In this document: positions 1 through 9,396 of the stretch, one piece after another
Layout of the letters: each line of letters opens with the position of its first letter
Position numbering within the stretch: position 1 is the stretch's first letter
NCBI RefSeq assembly: GCF_011762155.1
Contig: NZ_JAASQL010000005.1
Location: forward strand, 1-64,000
Source: Wenyingzhuangia heitensis
Lineage (GTDB): Bacteria; Bacteroidota; Bacteroidia; Flavobacteriales; Flavobacteriaceae
DNA length: 64,000 nucleotides
Direction of reading: 5' to 3'
The notes under the pieces: model-generated
What the model was told of the DNA's origin: nothing
What the model saw: only the letters and a program-made list of their open reading frames with translations
Databases searched by the model: none
Translations under genes and position numbers: made by a program

Positions 1-145
1 GATACGTTAGGCATCTATCTCTATAAATAACTCTAATTAAGACTGGTATTTACTCTATTATTTATTAATAGAATATTAATCTAATATTTAAAGTTGGATT
101 TTGATAAAGATTAGATGATAAAAAATAGGTTAATAATTTTAAATA
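1..145. other. AT-rich intergenic left edge
   Basis: No open frame, RNA gene or clear hairpin was recognised in this stretch, which lies downstream of the minus-strand flavoprotein gene and runs off the window edge. Confidence 0.5.
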
Positions 146-1585
146 TTATCGTTTAAAACGATAACCTCTAGGTTTATCAACTTCGTCTAAGACAATTTTA
201 GAATGTAATAAACTTGCTGCTTGAGCTGAATCTTTTACTTTTGATTTACTACGTTCTATCATTTCAGTTTCAAACTTAGTCAATATAGATTTTCTAATTC
301 CAATTTTTTTCCAATTTGAATTTGATCTACATTCCTTTTTTATTTGATTTGCTAATGAAAGAGCATCTAGTAAAGCCTGATTAGCTCCTTGACCTTTAAA
401 TGGGCTCATAGGGTGAGCGGCATCTCCTATTAGAGTTACTTGTCCACATTTATCTAATATATCAGCAGTTAGTAATTCACGATCGTAGACGGGATAACCA
501 GATATTTTAGATTGTGATGTAACAGATATAATTTCAGGAATAGGTTTGTGCCAATTTGTTCTTAAAACAGCTTCTTTTTTTAATTCCTCAGGACCTAAGG
601 AACTTAATTTTTTAGCTTCTTTTTCGGTCATTGGAAAACTAAGCTGCCACATAATTGTATCTGAATCATAAGGCATCATGTATATTCTTTCGTTACCGTT
701 AGCAGTTTGAAATACTGTAGCTAAATCTAATAGATGATGTTCTTTATCCTTGAGGTTTTTTAATGGACAAATACCTAATATAACGATACAGCCTAAATAG
801 CGTAAAGGGGTTGTGTTTTGATTTATTAATAATTTTCTAACTGTACTACGAATTCCATCAGCAGCAACTACAACATTAGCTTTTGTTTTTTTTTGTTCTC
901 CATTTATATTAAAAGTAATTTCAATACTTCTGTCGTTTAGTTGTTTAATATCTGTTAATTGATGTCCCCATTTGATTAAGTTTTTATTCCACACTTGATT
1001 AAATAATTCTAATCGTAAGGATTGTCTTGCAATATGAATGTTTGAATTTTTTAGAGATTCTTTTAATTCTGATTTTATCCATTTTCTAGCTCCCCATTCA
1101 CCTATTAATTTTCCATCAGTATTGTGAACTAAATGCCTTGTTGATATAATTCCATTTTTTAAAGAATTAATACCGAATTTGCTGATTGCTTTACTTGCTT
1201 GTTGTAGTGTAAGACCATAACCTTGCGATCTTGAGTTAAAACTACTATCTCTTTCGTAAAGAGTAAAAGGAATTTCTCTGTGTAAACATGCTACAGCCAA
1301 TGCCATACCACCAATGCCTCCTCCTATGATAGCAACAGTAGGGGAGTAGTCTTCATTTGCTAGTGGTGGAGTTTTAGAGTTGACTAAACCCGTTCCATAG
1401 CAAGTCTTACATACATGTTGATGTCCTTTTGGAAGTATTGGAGGAGTGTTAGAATGCTTAATACTTTGATGATTTTCTAAATCTTTTAAATACTGTTGTT
1501 TAACTTTTTTACTAAGTCCGTGACTTCTCTTACCTTGTCCTTTACACTTGTTACATATTTTCCAAAAAAAATCTACATTCTCCAT
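146..1585 (-). CDS. FAD-dependent monooxygenase with DnaJ-type zinc-finger-like N-terminus
   Basis: A 479-residue flavoprotein of the aromatic-ring hydroxylase/TetX-like superfamily, expected to use NAD(P)H and O2 to hydroxylate a small substrate. The dinucleotide fold shows GxGxxG at residues 87-92 followed by an ERD acidic end, and the second FAD motif GDAAHPMSPFKGQG lies near residue 390. The usual enzyme would begin at about residue 80. Here it is preceded by two CxxCxGxG motifs (C11/C14 and C58/C61) of the kind found in the DnaJ cysteine-rich domain, which could together bind one zinc. The ATG at 1585 gives the extension; there is no signal peptide. The gene stands alone downstream of the odhAB terminator. 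The family call is firm; the substrate is unknown. Confidence 0.85.
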   Translation of the reverse strand: MENVDFFWKICNKCKGQGKRSHGLSKKVKQQYLKDLENHQSIKHSNTPPILPKGHQHVCKTCYGTGLVNSKTPPLANEDYSPTVAIIGGGIGGMALAVACLHREIPFTLYERDSSFNSRSQGYGLTLQQASKAISKFGINSLKNGIISTRHLVHNTDGKLIGEWGARKWIKSELKESLKNSNIHIARQSLRLELFNQVWNKNLIKWGHQLTDIKQLNDRSIEITFNINGEQKKTKANVVVAADGIRSTVRKLLINQNTTPLRYLGCIVILGICPLKNLKDKEHHLLDLATVFQTANGNERIYMMPYDSDTIMWQLSFPMTEKEAKKLSSLGPEELKKEAVLRTNWHKPIPEIISVTSQSKISGYPVYDRELLTADILDKCGQVTLIGDAAHPMSPFKGQGANQALLDALSLANQIKKECRSNSNWKKIGIRKSILTKFETEMIERSKSKVKDSAQAASLLHSKIVLDEVDKPRGYRFKR

Positions 1586-1603
1586 TTTACATCTGTTTCT
1601 ATC

Positions 1604-1639
1604 AAAAAAAGCACCCTAATATAGTTAGGATGCTTTTTT
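1604..1639 (-). terminator. Rho-independent terminator of odhB
   Basis: Inverted repeat gcaccctaa/ttaggatgc (one mismatch) around a short loop, flanked by an A tract and a T tract. It lies just downstream of the minus-strand odhB stop and before the next minus-strand gene. Confidence 0.8.
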
Positions 1640-1663
1640 AAATATAAGAAAAGTTTTAGAGTT

Positions 1664-2893
1664 TTATAATTCTAAAGCTTTTTTAGGGTTGTTGTTCATT
1701 AACAATTCAATAGGATTCTCTATAGCTTCTTTAATAGCCACTAAGAAACCAACAGATTCTTTACCATCGACAATACGGTGATCGTAAGACAGGGCAACAT
1801 ACATGATTGGTTGAATAACCACTTGACCATTTACTGCCATAGGACGTTCTACAATATTGTGCATTCCTAAAATAGCAGATTGTGGTGGGTTGATAATTGG
1901 TGTAGATAACATAGAGCCAAATACACCACCGTTGGTAATTGTAAAAGTACCACCGGTCATTTCATCTACTGTAATTTGTCCGTCACGAGCTCTTAAAGCC
2001 AAACGTTTTACTTCTGCTTCAACTCCTCTAAAAGTTAAGTTTTCTGCGTTTCTGATAACTGGAACCATTAAACCTTTAGGTCCAGAAACAGCTATAGAGA
2101 TATCTGCAAACTCATTTTTAATTTGGTAATCTCCTTCAATCATAGAGTTTACATCAGGATACAATTCTAAAGCTCTAGTTACTGCTAACGTAAAGAAAGA
2201 CATAAATCCTAAACCAACTCCGTGCTTAGCTTTAAACTCTTCTTTATATTGGCTACGTAAGTCAAAAACAGGTTGCATGTTTACTTCGTTAAAAGTAGTT
2301 AACATGGCAGTTTCATTTTTTACAGAAACTAAACGCTGTGCTACTTTTCTACGCAACATAGACATTTTTTTCTTTTCAGATGCACGACTACCCACTGAAC
2401 TTCCCATTGCAGGTACTGCATTAATAGCATCTTCTTTAGTCACTCTACCGTCTTTACCTGTACCTTGAAGAGTACCAGCATTGATACCTTTTTCGTCTAA
2501 TATTTTTTTAGCTGCTGGAGATGCAGTTCCAGAAGCATACGTTTTTTCATCATTTGATGGGGCATCCGCTTTTGGAGTTTCTGGTTCTGCCTCTTGCTTA
2601 TTTTGTTGTGGAGCTTCTTCCTTTTTTTCTGGAGCAGCAGCACCATCAGGTCTTGCAGCTTCCATATCTATTAAACAAACTACAGCACCAACGGCTACAG
2701 CATCACCTTCTTCTGCTTTTAAAGTAATAATTCCACTTTCTTCTGCAGGTAATTCTAAGGTTGCTTTGTCTGAATCTACTTCAGCAATAGGTTGGTCTTT
2801 TTCTACATAATCACCATCTTCAACTAACCAAGTTGCGATTTCTACTTCTGTAATTGACTCCCCTGGAGATGGGACTTTCATTTCTAAAACCAT
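1664..2893 (-). CDS. odhB: Dihydrolipoyllysine-residue succinyltransferase, E2 of 2-oxoglutarate dehydrogenase
   Basis: The 409-residue E2 core of the cytosolic 2-oxoglutarate dehydrogenase complex, which transfers the succinyl group from lipoamide to CoA in the TCA cycle. An N-terminal lipoyl domain carries the lipoylation lysine in [12 protein letters not shown] (about residue 43). An acidic Ala/Pro/Glu-rich linker follows, then a peripheral-subunit-binding domain (about 120-155), then the catalytic acyltransferase domain with the active-site motif [12 protein letters not shown] near residue 372. The gene starts 44 bp after the odhA stop on the same strand, so the two are almost certainly co-transcribed. 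The length is normal for the family. Lipoyl motif and catalytic histidine are both intact. Confidence 0.97.
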   Translation of the reverse strand: MVLEMKVPSPGESITEVEIATWLVEDGDYVEKDQPIAEVDSDKATLELPAEESGIITLKAEEGDAVAVGAVVCLIDMEAARPDGAAAPEKKEEAPQQNKQEAEPETPKADAPSNDEKTYASGTASPAAKKILDEKGINAGTLQGTGKDGRVTKEDAINAVPAMGSSVGSRASEKKKMSMLRRKVAQRLVSVKNETAMLTTFNEVNMQPVFDLRSQYKEEFKAKHGVGLGFMSFFTLAVTRALELYPDVNSMIEGDYQIKNEFADISIAVSGPKGLMVPVIRNAENLTFRGVEAEVKRLALRARDGQITVDEMTGGTFTITNGGVFGSMLSTPIINPPQSAILGMHNIVERPMAVNGQVVIQPIMYVALSYDHRIVDGKESVGFLVAIKEAIENPIELLMNNNPKKALEL

Positions 2894-2937
2894 GATAATA
2901 TTTTATATGTTATTTGTTTATTTAGTGTTCTTTGTTG

Positions 2938-5661
2938 TTATGCTTGAAATACTTTGTCTAATACAGCTTGATGTCTTTTCTTAAATCTTGCGCTAGATCC
3001 TGCAGCTGGTACAGAATAGAATTTTAAAGAGGCTACAGATAAAGGAACCAATTCAAAACGTTGTAACATGTATGACCAAGCTCCCATATTTTCTGGTTCT
3101 TCTTGTGCCCATACAAATTCAACATCGGCAGGATAAGAATTTATAACTGCTTGTATTTTTTCTTTATGTAATGGGAATAATTGCTCTATACGAACTAAAG
3201 CAACAGATTCATTATTTAAGTTTTCTCTTTCTTCTAATAAATCATAATAGAATTTACCAGAACAGAATACTACTTTTTTAACATTGGTTTTGTTGATAAT
3301 AGTATCATCTATTACTTCTTGAAAACCTCCTTCAGCTAATTGTTCTATTGTGTTAACTGCTTTAGGATGACGTAATAAACTTTTTGGAGTAAACACAATT
3401 AATGGTTTACGATGATTACGTTTCATGTGACGACGTAACAAGTGATACATGTTTGCTGGTTCTGTACAGTTTGCAATAGTCATGTTGTCATAATCACACA
3501 ATTGTAAGTATCTTTCTATTCTTGCAGATGAATGCTCAGAACCTTGTCCTTCGTATCCATGAGGCAATAACATTACAATACCGTTTTGTAATTTCCACTT
3601 GTCTTCTGCAGCACAAATGTATTGGTCAAACATAATTTGTGCTCCGTTACCAAAGTCACCAAATTGAGCTTCCCAAATAGTTAAAGTATTAGGGTGTGCC
3701 ATAGCATACCCATAATCAAAACCTAAAACACCGTATTCTGACAATAAAGAGTTGTAAATAGTTATTACTCCTTTATTGTTTTGATTTGTGTTTAATAAGT
3801 TGATGCGTTCTTCAGAAACTTCATCTCTTAAAATAGCATGACGGTGGCTAAATGTACCACGTTCTACATCTTGTCCAGAAATACGAACGTTATATCCTTC
3901 TTCTAACAAAGAACCGTAAGCTAATGTTTCTGCCAGCCCCCAATCTAATTTGTTGTCTTCAAAAACCATTTTAGCACGACCTTCTATAATACGTTGTGCT
4001 TTACGTACAAACTTAACTCCTTCTGGGTTTTGAGATACAACTCTTGTTATATCTTCTAATTTACCTTGAGGGTATGTAGTATTTATAGGGGTTAACATTT
4101 CTTCTAATCCTTCTCTAACAAAACCTTCCCAAGTATCTTCCATAAACGGAATTACTCTAGAAGTCTCATCACTTTTGGCTTGTAAGAATTTATCCTCTAA
4201 TAAATTTTTGTATTCATCTTGTAAACCTTTAGCGTATGCTGCATCTATATTTTTTTCAGCAATTAACTGATCAATATAAATATCTCTTGGGTTTTTATGT
4301 TTTGAGATGTTTTTATACAATTGAGGTTGTGTAAATCTAGGTTCATCACCTTCGTTATGACCATATTTACGGTATCCTAATAAATCGATAAAAATATCAC
4401 GTTTGAATTTCATTCTAAACTCTAAAGCCAATTCAATAGCATGACAAACAGCCTCTACATCATCTGCATTTACGTGCAATACAGGTGATAAAGTTACTTT
4501 GGCAACATCTGTACAATAGGTACTAGAACGAGCATCTAAATAGTTGGTGGTAAATCCTACCTGGTTGTTAATGACCAAGTGTAAAGTACCTCCTGTTTTG
4601 TAACCATTTAATTTACTCATCTGAATTACTTCGTACACAACACCTTGTCCTGCAACAGCAGCATCACCATGAATAATAATTGGTAAAATAGCTTCTTCGT
4701 TACCATTGTATTCATTATCAATTTTAGCTCTTGCAACACCTTGTGCAACAGGTCCAACAGTTTCTAAGTGAGATGGATTTGGTAATAAGTTCATTTTCAT
4801 AACAGAACCATTTTGATAGGTTTTGCTACGAGTTAATCCCATATGGTATTTTACATCACCATCAATATTTTCTTCATCAAAATCTTTTCCTTCAAACTCA
4901 GAGAATAAATCACGAACAGGTTTTTTAAAGATATTTGTAAGTGTATTTAAACGACCACGGTGAGCCATTCCTAATACACATTCTTTTACTCCAAATTTTT
5001 CTGAAGCACTTTTTAATGCGGTTGCCAATGCAGGAATTACAGTTTCTCCACCTTCTACAGAAAAACGTTTTTGACCTACATATTTAGTTTGTAAAAAGCT
5101 TTCAAAACCAACAGCTTGTGTTAATTTTTTAAGGATGTATTTTTTTTGATCTAGATTAAAATCAGCTTGATTGGCATTTTTATTTAATCTGCTTTGCCAC
5201 CATTTAATTTCTTCTGGCTGACGAATATACATATATTCTATACCTATAGAATCACAGTAAATTTCTTTTAATCTATCTACAATAGTTTCTAGAGTAGCAG
5301 CACCAATACCTATTACTTCACCAGCGTTAAAAACGGTTTTTAAATCGTCGTTAGACAACCCAAAGGTTTGAATATCTAAAGTAGGTTCGTAATGTCTACG
5401 TTCTCTAACAGGGTTTGTTTTGGTAAACAAATGACCTCTGGTTCTATAACCATTGATAAGCTCAAGTACTAAAAATTCTTTTTTAACTTCTTGAGGCACT
5501 TCAATATTGTTTTCACCCTCATATGATTCATTTGCTAAATCATATCCTTGAAAAAAACTTTTCCAACTAGGCTCAACACTATCTGGGCTGATTTGATATT
5601 GCTCGTATAAATCAGCAATAAAACCTGTATGAGCAGCATTAAGGAAAGAAAATTTATCCAT
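2938..5661 (-). CDS. odhA: 2-oxoglutarate dehydrogenase E1 component
   Basis: A 907-residue thiamine-diphosphate-dependent E1 that decarboxylates 2-oxoglutarate and succinylates the E2 lipoyl group. The N-terminal segment (FLNAAHTGFIADLYEQY) is the usual E1o entry region. The ThDP-binding half contains LGMAHRGRLNTL (about residue 230) and the GDAAVAGQGVVYE motif, and the transketolase-like C-terminal half includes FSHRHAILRDE. Full length for the family. It is first in a two-gene operon with odhB. A -7-type box (CAAAATTA on the plus strand, TAATTTTG on the coding strand) lies about 45 bp upstream of the ATG. No oddities seen. Confidence 0.97.
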   Translation of the reverse strand: MDKFSFLNAAHTGFIADLYEQYQISPDSVEPSWKSFFQGYDLANESYEGENNIEVPQEVKKEFLVLELINGYRTRGHLFTKTNPVRERRHYEPTLDIQTFGLSNDDLKTVFNAGEVIGIGAATLETIVDRLKEIYCDSIGIEYMYIRQPEEIKWWQSRLNKNANQADFNLDQKKYILKKLTQAVGFESFLQTKYVGQKRFSVEGGETVIPALATALKSASEKFGVKECVLGMAHRGRLNTLTNIFKKPVRDLFSEFEGKDFDEENIDGDVKYHMGLTRSKTYQNGSVMKMNLLPNPSHLETVGPVAQGVARAKIDNEYNGNEEAILPIIIHGDAAVAGQGVVYEVIQMSKLNGYKTGGTLHLVINNQVGFTTNYLDARSSTYCTDVAKVTLSPVLHVNADDVEAVCHAIELALEFRMKFKRDIFIDLLGYRKYGHNEGDEPRFTQPQLYKNISKHKNPRDIYIDQLIAEKNIDAAYAKGLQDEYKNLLEDKFLQAKSDETSRVIPFMEDTWEGFVREGLEEMLTPINTTYPQGKLEDITRVVSQNPEGVKFVRKAQRIIEGRAKMVFEDNKLDWGLAETLAYGSLLEEGYNVRISGQDVERGTFSHRHAILRDEVSEERINLLNTNQNNKGVITIYNSLLSEYGVLGFDYGYAMAHPNTLTIWEAQFGDFGNGAQIMFDQYICAAEDKWKLQNGIVMLLPHGYEGQGSEHSSARIERYLQLCDYDNMTIANCTEPANMYHLLRRHMKRNHRKPLIVFTPKSLLRHPKAVNTIEQLAEGGFQEVIDDTIINKTNVKKVVFCSGKFYYDLLEERENLNNESVALVRIEQLFPLHKEKIQAVINSYPADVEFVWAQEEPENMGAWSYMLQRFELVPLSVASLKFYSVPAAGSSARFKKRHQAVLDKVFQA

Positions 5662-5705
5662 GTTAATATGTTGTCTTTATATTTTGTTGTTCGTTGTCTA
5701 ACTAA

Positions 5706-5713
5706 CAAAATTA
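5706..5713 (-). promoter_or_regulatory. odhA: Candidate -7 box for odhAB
   Basis: On the minus strand this reads TAATTTTG, matching the Bacteroidota -7 consensus TAnnTTTG. No convincing TTG (-33) was found at the expected spacing, so the assignment rests on the -7 box and its position about 45 bp before the start codon. Confidence 0.45.
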
Positions 5714-5862
5714 ATTTATTTGTGGTCTTAACGCTATAAGTATTTGTTTTATTCTTTAAAATAATAAAATTTACAACAAATTGATTTTTTTTGTTTTTTT
5801 TGAAAAAAATCAATTCATTAATTAACAATAGTTATTCTAGTTTTATGAGTTGTTTTTAGGTT

Positions 5863-5901
5863 GATAAAAAAACTCACAAAAGCTAAAGACCTTTGTGAGT
5901 T
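5863..5901 (-). terminator. Rho-independent terminator of the cytochrome c lipoprotein gene
   Basis: Perfect 10 bp inverted repeat aactcacaaa/tttgtgagtt around an 11-nt loop. On the minus strand it is followed by a run of T, fitting termination after the gene that ends at 5928. Confidence 0.8.
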
Positions 5902-5927
5902 GGTTTTAAAAGATAAAAAAGAAAAAA

Positions 5928-8159
5928 TCACTTAATTTTTAATAATTCTTTTTCAGTAAAGACTCCCTCTTTAGGAGTTGTTTTCCTAAGAGATTTAATT
6001 TTTTGAATACTGATGTTTTTTTCTTCCTGAGAAAAAGTGTCTTGTAGGTAATAAATAATGTTTTGAATATCTTCATCAGTATATTCAGGATTGTTTCCTA
6101 ATCCAGGCATGGTTGCCGCTAAATTATAACGCTCTCCATTTACGTGTATAGGTCCAGATAAACCGTGTAGTAAAATTAAAGCTAATCTATCTAACGATTC
6201 AGAAATGTATTCTGATTTTACAAAAGGAGGAGCTAAACTTTCTATTCCTTGACCTTGGTTTCCGTGACAAGTAGCACAAATGTTGTTAAATATTTTTTGT
6301 CCAGATTTTATAGATTTCTGATGTTTGTTTTTTTGTTTTTTATTTTGTTTAAGTTGTTGTTCTATCTTTTTTTCTAGCGCACTATTTAGGAGTTTTATTA
6401 AAATAGGATTTAATTTTTTTTGTTCTGCAAAAAATAAAAATTCAGCTTCTAATCCTCTAACACTACTAATAATTCCTTCTTGATAAATTGCTTGGTCTTT
6501 GTATCTATCAGCTATTTTTGTTAAAACGGGAAAGTAATTTTTAGGAGCTAGTTGCATCCAATTTCCTAATGAGTTACTGATGTATAAGTCAATTTCTGAA
6601 TCTTTTTTATGGATTAGTGAATTGATCAATATTAACATTTTAGTAGAATAGTTACTATTGGCAAATTTTTCTAACAATACCAATGCATGGCTTGTTGTTT
6701 TGCTTTGATTGGTATAGGTGATAACTTCTTCTAGATAATTAAAACTGATAGCATCCAAACCGTTTAAAGTATGTAATGCATGTATTTGTGCTATCGAATT
6801 TTTAGATGTTTTAATTAGTTTTTTCAACAAAATGACAGAACTATAATCCTTTTTTGTGATTAATAATTGTTGGGCTCTATCTCTATACCATCCGTTTGAG
6901 TGTTCTAACAACTGTACAAGTTCTTTGGTTTTTAGATTGTTAAAATTTATAATTTTAAAAGGGGGATTGTTGTTCTTTTCAACTTTTAAAATTCTACCCA
7001 TTCCCATAATGGTGTCCAGTTTTTTCTTTGAATAAAGGTTTTTTAAATAAGGAGTTAAAAAAGCCTTGTCTTGTAAAATACCTCTGTGCATATCTACAAT
7101 GTAAATACTCCCGTCAGGACCATTAAATAAATTAACGGGTCTAAAACCTTCGTCTGTAGAGGCTATGAATTCTTGTTCAGGTATAGCTTGTTTACCATGT
7201 ATATTGTTTGAAGTTTGTGTTAAAACAATTCGTTTTATTAAGTTCCCTTCTGGGATACAAACAAAAGCATTTTCATTGTAGTTTTTCCCAAATTGATTCC
7301 CTCTATAAATTAATGGACTACATGCAGCAGTGGCATTAATCACAATACTGTCTTTGTCTAATCTACCTTTTATATATCCTCTGTTGATAGAGGTAGCATG
7401 TAAAGGATAAATTTTTTGATTGGGAGTTAATTTTTTTCCTAATGCTGCGGATGGATTAAAAAATGGATTTTTAGTATGTGTGTTTGGTAATACAAGATCT
7501 CCCTTTAAAACAACTGAATTGTTGTTGTGGTAAATTCTACCAAAATTATCTTTGCTAATTCCCCATTGCCCTCTAAAAGAAGTCTGTTCTTTGATCCATA
7601 CACCATTTTTTCTTTGGTAGCGAGCACTAGATTTTGCATTGTAAATCCAGTTGTCAATATTCATCATTAAACCATTAGGTCTATGTTCTACATTTCCTCC
7701 TTTGGTGTAATGGGCATCTACTAGTACTTTGTTTTTAGGTTTGTCGTTTTCTATGTCTACAAACCACAAATTAGGCGGTTCTGCGTATAAAAGTCCTCCA
7801 TATACATGGGCAATGGCTCTGGGTAAAACCAGGCTATCTAAAAAAACTTTTACATGATCTGTAACTCCATCGTTATCTAGATCTTCTAAAATACTAATTC
7901 TTCCATTAGGGGTGTCTTCACCAGTTCCCTCCAAATTTTGCATATAAGCTTTCATTTGCACCACCCAAATTCTGCCTTTATCGTCAAAACTCATACTTAC
8001 AGGAGCTTCAATAAAAGGTTCTGCAGCAATGGCTTTTAAAGAAAAACCATCTTCTACAACATAAGAATCTAAAGATATGGTAGGTTCGTTAAAATTATGG
8101 TTATTACAGCTATTTAAAAAAAATAAGAAACTAATAAGTATATAGTAAGTGTTTTTCAC
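5928..8159 (-). CDS. Lipoprotein with dehydrogenase-like propeller, helical repeats and cytochrome c domain
   Basis: A 743-residue protein of the type annotated as PVC-type heme-binding or membrane-bound dehydrogenase. It has a lipoprotein signal (cysteine 18 after a hydrophobic stretch). Residues about 30-400 resemble a glucose/sorbosone-dehydrogenase-like beta-propeller (SMSFDDKGRIWVVQM, PNGLMMNIDNWIYNAK). Residues about 405-580 look like HEAT-type helical repeats. The C-terminal cytochrome c domain has the haem-binding CATCH at 628-632 and a candidate axial Met in LAATMPGLGNN. The predicted start is GTG; no better ATG exists upstream. It is probably exported and electron-transferring, with unknown substrate. 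It is a single-gene unit next to the galactan cluster but outside the left tRNA-Asn copy. Confidence 0.8.
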   Translation of the reverse strand: MKNTYYILISFLFFLNSCNNHNFNEPTISLDSYVVEDGFSLKAIAAEPFIEAPVSMSFDDKGRIWVVQMKAYMQNLEGTGEDTPNGRISILEDLDNDGVTDHVKVFLDSLVLPRAIAHVYGGLLYAEPPNLWFVDIENDKPKNKVLVDAHYTKGGNVEHRPNGLMMNIDNWIYNAKSSARYQRKNGVWIKEQTSFRGQWGISKDNFGRIYHNNNSVVLKGDLVLPNTHTKNPFFNPSAALGKKLTPNQKIYPLHATSINRGYIKGRLDKDSIVINATAACSPLIYRGNQFGKNYNENAFVCIPEGNLIKRIVLTQTSNNIHGKQAIPEQEFIASTDEGFRPVNLFNGPDGSIYIVDMHRGILQDKAFLTPYLKNLYSKKKLDTIMGMGRILKVEKNNNPPFKIINFNNLKTKELVQLLEHSNGWYRDRAQQLLITKKDYSSVILLKKLIKTSKNSIAQIHALHTLNGLDAISFNYLEEVITYTNQSKTTSHALVLLEKFANSNYSTKMLILINSLIHKKDSEIDLYISNSLGNWMQLAPKNYFPVLTKIADRYKDQAIYQEGIISSVRGLEAEFLFFAEQKKLNPILIKLLNSALEKKIEQQLKQNKKQKNKHQKSIKSGQKIFNNICATCHGNQGQGIESLAPPFVKSEYISESLDRLALILLHGLSGPIHVNGERYNLAATMPGLGNNPEYTDEDIQNIIYYLQDTFSQEEKNISIQKIKSLRKTTPKEGVFTEKELLKIK

Positions 8160-8307
8160 AAAAAAATGAATTATTTATAGTAATAAAAGATCAAAATTAA
8201 ATAAAAATCATTTTAAAAAAATATTTTCTTTTAGTTTCTATTCTATTCATAATTCTTCTTAAGTATTTTTATTTTTTTAAAATCTTTTAAAAAAATAATT
8301 ATAATTG
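8160..8307. other. AT-rich intergenic region
   Basis: Extremely AT-rich spacer between the minus-strand lipoprotein start and the tRNA-Asn promoter. No open frame or hairpin recognised. Confidence 0.5.
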
Positions 8308-8337
8308 TTGCATAGATTAAAATTATAATTATATTTG
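8308..8337 (+). promoter_or_regulatory. Bacteroidota-type promoter of tRNA-Asn copy 1
   Basis: TTG at 8308-8310, a 19-nt spacer and TATATTTG at 8330-8337 match the TTG/TAnnTTTG consensus. The same arrangement with the same spacing precedes the second tRNA-Asn, and a 21-nt-spacer version precedes tRNA-Ser. Confidence 0.8.
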
Positions 8338-8353
8338 CAACCGCAAAACGAGA

Positions 8354-8448
8354 TTTTGTAGCTATATGCAACTTCCTCCTTAGCTCAGTTGGTTAGAGCA
8401 TCTGACTGTTAATCAGAGGGTCCTAGGTTCGAGTCCTAGAGGGGGAGC
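8354..8448 (+). repeat. 95-bp direct repeat, left copy (contains tRNA-Asn)
   Basis: Identical over 95 bp to 24756-24850 in the same orientation: 20 bp of tRNA leader, the whole tRNA and one base after it. The sequences diverge immediately on both sides. It could act as a recombination or attachment-type repeat bounding the intervening 16.4 kb. Confidence 0.95.
8374..8447 (+). tRNA. tRNA-Asn (anticodon GTT), copy 1
   Basis: A 74-nt cloverleaf. The acceptor stem TCCTCCT pairs with AGGGGGA (one T-G wobble). The anticodon stem is TCTGA/TCAGA with loop CTGTTAA, so the anticodon is GTT. The T stem is CTAGG/CCTAG with loop TTCGAGT. The 3' CCA is not encoded. The tRNA is identical to the one at 24776-24849 and is followed by its own terminator. 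Confidence 0.97.
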
Positions 8449-8484
8449 AAAAAACCTTAACTTTAATTAGTTAAGGTTTTTTTT
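8449..8484 (+). terminator. Terminator of tRNA-Asn copy 1
   Basis: Stem aaccttaac/gttaaggtt with an 8-nt loop, preceded by As and followed by eight Ts, directly after the tRNA. Confidence 0.85.
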
Positions 8485-8605
8485 ATGGATTATTATCTGG
8501 TCTTATTTATAAAGAATCAACCTGTGTTCTTAGAATTTGCACTATAAATATGAAGCGTTTTTATCTTTTTTAAATATCTTTATTTCTCTTTAAATTTATT
8601 TTTTT

Positions 8606-9367
8606 ATGAAAACAAATAAAATAGCATTGGTTACTGGTGGTAGTCGTGGTTTGGGAAAAGAAATGTCTTTACAATTGATTGCAAAAGGTATTGATGTAGT
8701 AATTACTTACCATCAAAATAGAGAAGCCGCAGATACTGTAGTTGCAGACATAGAAAAAAAAGGATTAAAGGCAAAAGCTTTACAATTAGATACGTGCGAT
8801 ATTTCTTGTTTTAAACAATTTACTAACGACTTATCTAGTTATTTGATTAGTGAATATGGGCAGCCAGAATTTGATTTTTTAATTAATAATGCGGGTACAG
8901 GTATTTATCAGCCTTTTTTAGAAACTACAGAAGCTCAGTTTGATGCTATGGTAAATGTCCACTTTAAAGGTGTTTATTTTCTTACACAACAACTGGTTCC
9001 TTTGTTAAAAGATGGAGGGCGAATTATTAATATATCATCTGGCTTAACTAGGTTTACGTTTCCTAATTCATCTGCATATGCTGCAGCAAAAGGTGCTGTA
9101 GAGGTGTTTACTAAATTTCTAGCAAAAGAATTGGCTCCAAGAAAAATAATAGCAAATGTAGTTGCTCCAGGAGGTGTTGCAACAGACTTTGGAGGAGGAG
9201 AAAATAAAAATAACGAACAAAAACGAACTATGCTTGCCAGTGCTACTGCTTTGGGAAGGGTTGGAGAGGCTGATGATATTGGAGGTGTTGTTTCTTTTTT
9301 ATGTTCCGATGATGCAAAATGGATTAATGGACAGCGTATAGAAGTTTCTGGAGGTGTGTTATTATAG
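8606..9367 (+). CDS. SDR family NAD(P)-dependent oxidoreductase (FabG-like)
   Basis: A 253-residue classical short-chain dehydrogenase/reductase. It has the cofactor motif TGGSRGLG at residues 10-17, the NNAG motif near residue 96, a catalytic serine in INISSG near 145, and YxxxK with Y158 and K162. No signal peptide, so cytosolic. The ATG at 8606 gives a normal length. It is the first gene inside the left tRNA-Asn repeat and converges with the membrane regulator. The substrate cannot be read from the sequence; a sugar or sugar-derived alcohol from the neighbouring galactan pathway is possible, but so is an unrelated metabolite. Confidence 0.9.
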   Translation: MKTNKIALVTGGSRGLGKEMSLQLIAKGIDVVITYHQNREAADTVVADIEKKGLKAKALQLDTCDISCFKQFTNDLSSYLISEYGQPEFDFLINNAGTGIYQPFLETTEAQFDAMVNVHFKGVYFLTQQLVPLLKDGGRIINISSGLTRFTFPNSSAYAAAKGAVEVFTKFLAKELAPRKIIANVVAPGGVATDFGGGENKNNEQKRTMLASATALGRVGEADDIGGVVSFLCSDDAKWINGQRIEVSGGVLL

Positions 9368-9396
9368 TGTCTGTATTTTAATGTGTCGATTTAAAA

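Noticed and set aside
2481-2810. Open frames on the plus strand opposite odhB
   Set aside because: These are shadows of the real gene: odhB covers the same bases with a complete set of family motifs.
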